A stretch of 7,741 bases of DNA from Deltaproteobacteria bacterium (GTDB lineage Bacteria; Desulfobacterota; Syntrophia; Syntrophales; UBA2210), in contig JAFGPZ010000305.1 of NCBI GenBank assembly GCA_016935935.1, forward strand, positions 1 to 7,741. Direction: 5' to 3'. The notes under the pieces are model-generated. The model saw only the letters and a list, made by a program, of their open reading frames with translations. It ran no database searches and was not told where the DNA came from. How positions within the stretch are numbered: position 1 is the stretch's first letter; each line of letters starts with the position of its first letter. Made by a program: the position numbers and the translations under genes. This document shows positions 1 to 6,307 of this stretch, piece by piece.

Positions 1-1362
1 AGCCTTATAATCATTATGACCGCCATGGGCGGTTTTCTTATAGCGAAGGTTCCTCTTACCTTCACGATTCTCATCATCGTTGTTTTCGTCCTGATGACTA
101 TCAGTTTTCTCAATGCCGAACTCTCACTTTATCTGCTTATTGCTGCCATGCTCCTCAGTCCGGAATTCATGATTGAGGGACTTGGAGGAGGTGGAACCAC
201 GGCAGGACGCGGTATAACGCTCCGTCTGGATGATTTTCTCCTTGTTGTCATTGGCATCGGATGGTTTTTGAGGACAGCCATTGATAAAGAACTGGGCCTT
301 TTTTTGAGAACACCCCTGAACGTGCCGATTGCGTTGTATATCACGACCTGTCTGGCATCGACCTTGATAGGATTCATGGCCGGCCGCTTAAATCTAATGA
401 CGGGCTTCTTTTTTGTCTTAAAGTACTTCGAATACTTCATTATTTATTTCATGGCGGTGAACTACCTCAGAGAGAAGAAACAGGTGGAACGGTTCATCGC
501 CGTGATCCTCGGTGTATGCTTCGTTATCTGCATTATTGCGATACTTCAGATTCCCGCGGGCGAGAGGGTGACGGCACCTTTTGAAGGTAAAAGCGGGGAA
601 CCCAATACTCTTGGGGGATATCTAATATTGATGTTGGCGCTTGCCATAGGCATTCTTGTGACCCCTGAATCTACGCGGCATAAAAAGTTTTTAAGTATAC
701 TTGTAGTATTTATTGTGGTGTCACTTCTAGCAACCCTTTCCAGAAGTTCTTGGATTTCGGCTGTACCGATGATCTTTGCCCTAATATATTATTCGAAACG
801 AAAGAAAGCCCTGATAATTTCTTTTCTAATTGTTGTTCTCATCTCACCGTTTGTCCTACCCAAGGCAGTTAAGCACCGTGCTTTATATACGTTTACCCAG
901 CGATATCACATTGGACAGATCGAAGTAGGGGGAGTAAGAATCGACACTTCATCATCGGCGCGGATAAATACATGGAAAGATGTATTAACGGAAGATTTCA
1001 GTAAACATCCGCTTTTTGGATATGGTATCACCGGATATGGATTTGTTGACGCTCAATATCCAAGGGTTCTCGTGGAGACCGGAGTTCTGGGTTTTGGTAT
1101 TTTTTTAATCTTGCTTTTTTCGATATTCAGAAATGCCCTACACATTTACCGTTCGACCACCGATCCTTTTCTCAGCGGGATAACCTTAGGTTATCTTGCC
1201 GGGTATGTCGGAATGATCGTACATGCAATAGGAACGAATACATTTATTATTGTGCGAATTATGGAACCGTTTTGGTTTTTGACTGCTATGGTAATCATGA
1301 TACCGTCATTTAGAAAGGAACCTGAAGGATCACTCCCATCTGTAGCGAATAGCAATGGTTGA
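1..1362 (+). CDS. O-antigen polymerase/ligase-family membrane protein (Wzy/WaaL-like), 5' end probably cut
   Basis: This is a polytopic inner-membrane protein of the O-antigen ligase/polymerase superfamily (Wzy_C type), expected to join lipid-linked glycan units on the periplasmic side. Counting from the ATG at 16 it has 448 residues, with about 12-13 hydrophobic segments (for example near 14-30, 33-50, 71-86, 103-121, 127-150, 158-180, 198-215, 223-241, 265-281, 353-373, 385-405, 408-430). A large soluble loop lies near 282-352 and holds the family-type signature: R317-x2-W320, then HPLFGYGITGYG (331-342), then an E354-TGVLG stretch leading into the next helix. The frame is open from base 1 and the ATG at 16 has no ribosome binding site, so the true start probably lies upstream and a few residues are missing. 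The usual His-Asn pair after the GxG motif is not seen; DAQYPR (345-350) is there instead. Polymerase and ligase cannot be told apart from sequence alone. A 78-bp gap separates it from the flippase gene. Confidence 0.82.
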   Translation, partial: SLIIIMTAMGGFLIAKVPLTFTILIIVVFVLMTISFLNAELSLYLLIAAMLLSPEFMIEGLGGGGTTAGRGITLRLDDFLLVVIGIGWFLRTAIDKELGLFLRTPLNVPIALYITTCLASTLIGFMAGRLNLMTGFFFVLKYFEYFIIYFMAVNYLREKKQVERFIAVILGVCFVICIIAILQIPAGERVTAPFEGKSGEPNTLGGYLILMLALAIGILVTPESTRHKKFLSILVVFIVVSLLATLSRSSWISAVPMIFALIYYSKRKKALIISFLIVVLISPFVLPKAVKHRALYTFTQRYHIGQIEVGGVRIDTSSSARINTWKDVLTEDFSKHPLFGYGITGYGFVDAQYPRVLVETGVLGFGIFLILLFSIFRNALHIYRSTTDPFLSGITLGYLAGYVGMIVHAIGTNTFIIVRIMEPFWFLTAMVIMIPSFRKEPEGSLPSVANSNG

Positions 1363-1440
1363 GAAATATATTCATCCGATATGTTTTATCATTATCTCTT
1401 CCATGATGTGCGTGATATAGAGCGAAAGGCTTGATAACAC

Positions 1441-2898
1441 TTGCTTAAAATAGAGTCCATATCCCGGAAAGTCATCAGGGGAGGTATGTGGGTATTTACC
1501 CTTCGGGTGGTAAATCGAGGGTTTGGCTTCATTCGCACAATCATTCTTGCTCGTCTTCTCATTCCAGAGGATTTTGGAATTCTGGGCATTGCTATGCTGG
1601 CTGCATCAACGCTTGATGCACTGTCCCAAACAGGAATTCAGGCGGCTTTAGTTAACCGGAAAGGAGATGTGAATGAATATCTTGATGTTGCATGGACAAC
1701 ATTAGCGTTAAGAGGTGTGTTTCTCTTTGCAGCTATGTTTATCTCAGCTCCTTTTATTGCTCGTTTCTTCGAGTCCGATCAATCTCGACTTGTTATCATG
1801 GTCACTGCCGTCAATATGCTCCTGACAGGGTTTGGAAACATAGGTATCGTTTTCTTTCAAAAAGAAATGGAGTTTAATAAACAGTTTATCTATGAACTGA
1901 TGTCCGCCGTTGTTGACTTGGTCTTGTCGATTTCTCTCGCATTTGTATTGAGAAATGTATGGGCTTTAGTCTGGGGAGGCATGGCGAAGAACATAACACG
2001 GTTTTTTCTTTCTTATATTCTACATCCGTATCGCCCTCGACTCAGATTTGACCGCGAAAAGTTTAACCATCTTTTCGGTTATGGGATGTGGATCTCCGGT
2101 TCGACAATACTGATTTTCCTTGTAACACAAGGAGATGATATTTTTGTGGGAAAAATTCTTGGTGTTACGGCGCTTGGATTCTACCAGATGGCCTACTTGC
2201 TCTCAAATCTTCCAACGACAGAAATAAGCGATGTTATATCTCGTGTTTCATTCCCGGCATATTCGAAATTGCAAATGGACCCAGTGAGATTACGGAGTGC
2301 ATATGTCAAGGTTCTTCAGATTACAACGTATGTGTCTGTTCCGATTGCTGCAGGAATATTTATTCTTGGTAAGGAGTTTACGGCAATATTTTTGGGACCC
2401 AAATGGCTTGCCATGGTACCTGCACTTAAGATTCTGGCTGTGGCTGGTCTCGTCGGGTCTATTACGGCAACTGCCAAGCCGGTCTTTCTCGGGGTGGGAA
2501 AACCACAAATCGATACAATATTGCAGGTTATCCGGCTACTTATTCTCGTCGGCGTTATATATCCTTTAAGTATCCGTTGGGGTATCGCTGGAGCTGCATT
2601 AGCAGTTCTCATGAGTGCCTCTGTCTCGGCAATCGGTTTCACGATCATGGCGGTCAGAGTTACGGCGTGGGCATACAAAAGCTTTATAAAGGTGGTGGTC
2701 GTACCGTTAGCGAATGCAGCCGTTATGATATTTGTTATTATGATTGTAGGGCGGACATTTGATAAAATCGGTTTGTTGCAGTTTCTTATGCTGGTCGGCA
2801 TTGGAATGCTTGTCTATTTTTGTATGACATTCATTTTTGAAAAGCTTCTTAAATATGGAATGATTAAAATTATCAAGGAAATATACTTCAACATTTAA
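1441..2898 (+). CDS. Polysaccharide flippase, PST/Wzx (WzxC-like) family
   Basis: This predicted 485-residue integral membrane protein belongs to the polysaccharide transporter branch of the MOP superfamily, which flips undecaprenyl-linked glycans across the inner membrane. The N-terminus has the family pattern: a short basic amphipathic start, RGGMWVF (13-19), then ARLLIPEDFGILG (37-49). A second family-typical stretch is ALGFYQMAYLLSNLP (244-258), followed by ISRVSFPAYSKLQ (266-278). Hydrophobic segments recur along the whole length, about 12-14 in all, and the length fits the family. The start is TTG at 1441: an in-frame TAA sits at 1435, and a weak purine-rich site (CGAAAGG, 1423-1429) lies upstream. 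The alternative ATG at 1486 would remove the conserved basic N-terminus and has GGAGG almost touching it, so TTG is preferred. The next gene starts 24 bp downstream, consistent with one transcript. The transported glycan cannot be read from the sequence. Confidence 0.88.
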   Translation: MLKIESISRKVIRGGMWVFTLRVVNRGFGFIRTIILARLLIPEDFGILGIAMLAASTLDALSQTGIQAALVNRKGDVNEYLDVAWTTLALRGVFLFAAMFISAPFIARFFESDQSRLVIMVTAVNMLLTGFGNIGIVFFQKEMEFNKQFIYELMSAVVDLVLSISLAFVLRNVWALVWGGMAKNITRFFLSYILHPYRPRLRFDREKFNHLFGYGMWISGSTILIFLVTQGDDIFVGKILGVTALGFYQMAYLLSNLPTTEISDVISRVSFPAYSKLQMDPVRLRSAYVKVLQITTYVSVPIAAGIFILGKEFTAIFLGPKWLAMVPALKILAVAGLVGSITATAKPVFLGVGKPQIDTILQVIRLLILVGVIYPLSIRWGIAGAALAVLMSASVSAIGFTIMAVRVTAWAYKSFIKVVVVPLANAAVMIFVIMIVGRTFDKIGLLQFLMLVGIGMLVYFCMTFIFEKLLKYGMIKIIKEIYFNI

Positions 2899-2922
2899 AA
2901 CCCGCATGCTGTTGTGTCTATT

Positions 2923-3924
2923 ATGAAAATACTTCTTTCAGGTTACCATAATCCTCATTTCTGGACGATTACTGAATATATAGAACAAGCGATACGAAGC
3001 CTGGGACATGATCTTTATATATTTGACGACCGGCAGCACATAATCCCCGGGAGGATACGACGGCGGGTTGCATGGATTAATGCCATTGATCGTGGATACA
3101 TCAACAGAAAGTTGTTGTCGCTGGCATGGCAGAAGCGGCCTGATGTTGCCATTGTGACGGGCGGACACAGGATCGCCGCATCGACCATTGGAACATTGAA
3201 GAAATACGGAATAAAAACTGTACTCTGGACGATTGATGCGCCTCTTGATTTTCAACCGATTCTGGATGCAGCTTCAAGGTATGATCATATTTATTGTCAG
3301 GGAACCGAGGCGATGGAACTTCTTGAGAGGGCAGGCATTCACGGTGCTCACTGGCTTCCCATGGCGTGCGACCCATTTCAACACAAACCGGTGAAACTAT
3401 CAGCGGAAGAGAAAAAATATTATGGTAAAGAACTCGTCTTTGTCGGGTCATATTACCCCAACAGGGCCGAGTTGTTTGAAGAGTTGTCTGATTTTGATTT
3501 TGGTATCTGGGGACCGGGATGGGATAAACTTGGGAAGAAATCAAAGATTCGGAAGTGTATCAAAGGAGCTCACACTCTGCCATCCGAATGGTTAAAAATA
3601 TACAGTGCGAGTAAAATCGTTCTGGTTACACATTATCAGGATCCTGAAAACAGGTTCTCTGTCTATCAGGCCAGTCCGAAGGTATTCGAGGCGATGGCCT
3701 GCGGGGCATTTGTTGTCTGTGACCGTCAGCGCGATGTCTTCGATCTTTTTACGGACGGAAAGCATCTCGTCGGACTTGACGACTCCCGCGATCTTGTTGA
3801 GAAAATAAAATATTTTCTTGAGCATGAGGATCAAAGGCTGGAAATTGCGCGGCAGGGACGGGAAGAGGTTATTCACAGCCACACCTATGTGAATAGACTC
3901 AGTAAACTCCTGTCTGAGATATGA
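2923..3924 (+). CDS. CgeB-like glycosyltransferase (GT-B fold, Glyco_trans_1_2 type)
   Basis: This cytoplasmic glycosyltransferase resembles the CgeB/DUF3880 group, named after a Bacillus spore-maturation protein but common in polysaccharide loci of non-sporulating bacteria. From the ATG at 2923 it has 333 residues. It opens with a Rossmann-type strand (MKILLSGYHNPHF), and the first domain ends near LWTIDAPLDF (about 101-110). The C-terminal domain begins near LVFVGSYYPNR (171-181) and carries SPKVFEAMACGAFVVCD (251-267). That segment includes the acidic residue (Glu256) at the nucleotide-sugar site of GT-B enzymes. The final helix ends in YVNRL, typical of the group. A GTG at 2914 would add only three residues (SerIle after the start Met) and disrupt nothing, but the ATG gives the usual family start; neither has a convincing ribosome binding site. 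It lies 24 bp after the flippase gene and 19 bp before the next glycosyltransferase. Donor and acceptor sugars are unknown. Confidence 0.82.
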   Translation: MKILLSGYHNPHFWTITEYIEQAIRSLGHDLYIFDDRQHIIPGRIRRRVAWINAIDRGYINRKLLSLAWQKRPDVAIVTGGHRIAASTIGTLKKYGIKTVLWTIDAPLDFQPILDAASRYDHIYCQGTEAMELLERAGIHGAHWLPMACDPFQHKPVKLSAEEKKYYGKELVFVGSYYPNRAELFEELSDFDFGIWGPGWDKLGKKSKIRKCIKGAHTLPSEWLKIYSASKIVLVTHYQDPENRFSVYQASPKVFEAMACGAFVVCDRQRDVFDLFTDGKHLVGLDDSRDLVEKIKYFLEHEDQRLEIARQGREEVIHSHTYVNRLSKLLSEI

Positions 3925-3943
3925 TTAGTTGGTGCCATCGTTC

Positions 3944-5065
3944 ATGAAGAAAGTGAAAGTAGTTCATATCGTGGAGAATCTCGACGTCGGGGGGCTTGAA
4001 AAGATCATTGCCTCGATTGTGAAGAATCTCGACCGAGAAAAATACGAAACAGAAGTATGGTGCCTCAGCAAGGGCGGGGTGATAGCCCAGGAAATCGAGA
4101 ATGCGGGGAGCAAGATGAAGATAGTGGGGATGTCGAGTTATTACAATCCTGTCAATATCCTTCGTCTTTCCGTAATGCTCAGAAAGACGCAAACAGATAT
4201 CATGCATACCCATGGGTACTTTGCCGGTACCTTCGGGAGACTTTCGGCAATAGTTGTACGGATTCCCGTCGTTATAACCCATGTTCACAGCACGTATTTC
4301 GGATATACAAAACGGAATATGCTTATTGAACGAATTCTGTCACACTTTACCGATAAAATTATCTGTATATCTCATGCCGTAAAGAAATTCGTCGTAGATA
4401 ATGAAGGGATCAGCAGAAAAAGAGTTCATGTGATCTATAATGGTATCGAAAGCCCCGGTGAACGGGAAGACAGGTTGTCAAGGGTGGCGTTGGGAATAGA
4501 CGATAAGGATATTGTCATAGTAACCGTAGCATCTCTGGTGCCGAATAAAGGCCATAAAGTTTTACTGGATGCCTTTCACGTACTGTCCTTAAAACATGAA
4601 AATGTAAGACTTCTGCTGATTGGCGATGGCATTTTAAGAAACGAATTGGAACGGTATGCCGAACGATTAAATCTTTATGATCGGGTTATTTTTACCGGTG
4701 TAAGTTCAGATGTTTATTTGCTCCTGCGCCTGTCCGATATATTCGTTCTTCCGACGGTGGAAAGAGAAGGATTGGGAATCGCCATCATAGAGGCGATGGC
4801 GTGCGGCCTTCCGGTAGTCGGTTCGAGGCTGGGAGGTATTCCCGAAGTTATACAGGATCAAAAGAACGGATTTTTATTTACGCCGGGAAATTCTCAGGAA
4901 CTTGCTCAAGTGCTGGGTCTTCTTGTTTCAGACGGCAATTTGAGGAATGCTGCGGGAAACGCCGGTAGAAAAATATTTGCTGAAACATTTACGGCCGAAG
5001 AGATGACGCGGAGAATAGAGATGCTCTATGACAGATTTCTAAAAAGAAAGCGTGGAGTAAGATAA
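3944..5065 (+). CDS. Glycosyltransferase family 4 (GT-B fold)
   Basis: This predicted retaining GT4 glycosyltransferase has 373 residues from the ATG at 3944 and probably acts at the cytoplasmic membrane face. The N-terminal acceptor domain begins KVVHIVENLDVGGLEK (about 4-20), whose glycine-rich loop is typical of the family, and contains MHTHGYFAG (87-95). The C-terminal donor domain has SLVPNKGH (197-204), LLLIGDG (223-229) and the EX7E motif from Glu275 to Glu283 within EGLGIAIIEAMACGLPVV, followed by GGIPEVI. The Arg that usually precedes the catalytic-site Lys (as in G-R-L-x-x-x-K-G) is Ser197 here, while Lys202 is kept. In-frame TTG (3929) and GTG (3932) codons could extend it by five residues, but the ATG places the first beta strand as expected; no clear Shine-Dalgarno is seen. 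Its stop codon overlaps the start of the next gene by one base. The sugar transferred cannot be assigned. Confidence 0.88.
   Translation: MKKVKVVHIVENLDVGGLEKIIASIVKNLDREKYETEVWCLSKGGVIAQEIENAGSKMKIVGMSSYYNPVNILRLSVMLRKTQTDIMHTHGYFAGTFGRLSAIVVRIPVVITHVHSTYFGYTKRNMLIERILSHFTDKIICISHAVKKFVVDNEGISRKRVHVIYNGIESPGEREDRLSRVALGIDDKDIVIVTVASLVPNKGHKVLLDAFHVLSLKHENVRLLLIGDGILRNELERYAERLNLYDRVIFTGVSSDVYLLLRLSDIFVLPTVEREGLGIAIIEAMACGLPVVGSRLGGIPEVIQDQKNGFLFTPGNSQELAQVLGLLVSDGNLRNAAGNAGRKIFAETFTAEEMTRRIEMLYDRFLKRKRGVR
5054..5057 (+). promoter_or_regulatory. Ribosome binding site (GGAG) for the coupled GT4 gene
   Basis: GGAG lies seven bases before the ATG at 5065 and inside the 3' end of the upstream gene. 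It is the best-spaced Shine-Dalgarno sequence in the window, supports the ATG at 5065 as the start, and fits translational coupling through the overlapping TAATG. Confidence 0.6.
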
Positions 5066-6189
5066 TGCCGCGATCACCGTTTAATATTCTTTTTTTGTCA
5101 AGCTTCGGGAACCTCTATGGAGGGGGGCAATGGAGTTTGTTTTATCTGGTTACCAACTTGGATAAAACAATGTTTCGCCCGATTGTATTACTCCCATCGG
5201 CGGGCAATTTTGCCGGAGAGCTTTCCAGGCATGGGATCGAGGCCATTATCGTGTCGCTCCCGAAGATAGTGCAATTAAACATATTTTCGAGTTTGATTGC
5301 TCTCTGTAAATTGTATCGCTGTGTCAGTCTCCGCAAGATTGATCTCATTCATACCGATGGTCCCAGAAACACATTCTATGCCGGATTGGTTGCGATGATC
5401 AGTCGCATTCCCCTGGTCTGGCATGTAAGGGTATCGGATAAAGATCCATATGACGGTGTCCTGTGCCGATTATCTTCGAAGATAATACTGGTCGCTGATG
5501 CACTGAGATCCCGATTCACCCGGATCGGCCGCCGGGACAAGTTCGTAACCGTATATAACGGTATAGATTTGTCGAAGTATCAATCAGTCGTGTCGGAACA
5601 GTCGGTAAGGATGAAATATGGGATTGACAAGGATTGTCTGATGATTTCAGTGACGGCGCGAATTGAAAAACCCAAAGGGCAAAAGTATCTTATCGAAGCC
5701 TGCAGATCATTGAAAGAGACCGGCGGCAACTTCTGCATATTGTTTGTAGGTGATGATACTGATGAGAAATACCGGATGGAATGTGAGGAGAGAGCCGGGG
5801 AACTGGGAATCAGGGATCGTCTGATTTTCACCGGTTATCAAAGTGACGTCCGGCATATTCTTGCTGAAACTGACATATTTGTTCTGCCCTCGCTGAGTGA
5901 GGCATTTCCGCGGTCAGTAATCGAAGCCATGGCGTCGGGCCTCCCTGTAATCGTCACCGATGTGGGAGGATGTCGTGAAGCAGTCGAAGACGGTGTTTCC
6001 GGTTATGTCGTACCCGCGGGGAGCGCCACATCATTGTCTGACAGGTTGATTCAGCTTTCAGCAGACAGGAAACTTCGAAATACGATGGGTAATGCAGCAA
6101 GGAAAAGGGTGGAAGCCATGTTTTCCATTCATCGTCATGTCGAAGGTGTGAAACGCGTATATGAAGAACTTCTTCATAACCGAATATGA
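5065..6189 (+). CDS. Glycosyltransferase family 4 (GT-B fold), second copy
   Basis: This 374-residue GT4-type glycosyltransferase is predicted to act in the cytoplasm on a membrane-bound glycan acceptor. The acceptor domain starts FNILFLSSFGNLYGGGQWSL (6-25), with the glycine-rich loop, and has LIHTDGPRN (94-102). The donor domain carries TARIEKPKGQ (197-206), with both the expected Arg199 and Lys204, then ILFVGDD (225-231). The EX7E motif runs from Glu279 to Glu287 in EAFPRSVIEAMASGLPVIV, followed by VGGCREAVEDG (300-310). Length is normal for the family. It starts at the ATG overlapping the previous stop codon (TAATG). It shares the C-terminal pattern LRNxxGNAxRK with the preceding gene, so the two may be distant duplicates, but their acceptor domains differ clearly, suggesting successive transfers to different acceptors. 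A 118-bp gap follows. Confidence 0.9.
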   Translation: MPRSPFNILFLSSFGNLYGGGQWSLFYLVTNLDKTMFRPIVLLPSAGNFAGELSRHGIEAIIVSLPKIVQLNIFSSLIALCKLYRCVSLRKIDLIHTDGPRNTFYAGLVAMISRIPLVWHVRVSDKDPYDGVLCRLSSKIILVADALRSRFTRIGRRDKFVTVYNGIDLSKYQSVVSEQSVRMKYGIDKDCLMISVTARIEKPKGQKYLIEACRSLKETGGNFCILFVGDDTDEKYRMECEERAGELGIRDRLIFTGYQSDVRHILAETDIFVLPSLSEAFPRSVIEAMASGLPVIVTDVGGCREAVEDGVSGYVVPAGSATSLSDRLIQLSADRKLRNTMGNAARKRVEAMFSIHRHVEGVKRVYEELLHNRI

Positions 6190-6190
6190 T

Positions 6191-6240
6191 TAACGATTGC
6201 CCTGTCGTCAATCTGAAGGGACGATTTTGGATGATCGTTA
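6191..6240. repeat. Inverted repeat just after the GT4 stop codon
   Basis: A perfect 7-base inverted repeat, TAACGAT (6191-6197) and ATCGTTA (6234-6240), encloses a smaller 5-base pair of arms, TCGTC (6205-6209) and GACGA (6220-6224). The first arm starts one base after the stop codon of the second GT4 gene. No T-run follows, so it does not look like a standard Rho-independent terminator. It may be a transcript-end or processing structure, or chance. Confidence 0.3.
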
Positions 6241-6307
6241 TTACTGCGTATGAATGTACATATGTTATTCCATGTTTGAGATTTTCGAGAAAGAATAGTC
6301 TTTGTGT

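Noticed and set aside
1363..1440. Possible promoter in the gap before the flippase gene
   Set aside because: TATCAT at 1387-1392 is -10-like but has no -35-like box at a suitable distance.
2316..2801. 161-residue antisense ORF opposite the flippase gene
   Set aside because: It lies entirely opposite a well-supported gene; the composition is a shadow of the membrane-protein codons and shows no recognisable motif or start context.
3101..3544. 147-residue antisense ORF opposite the CgeB-like gene
   Set aside because: Shadow frame opposite a gene with good GT-B motifs; no domain or start signal.
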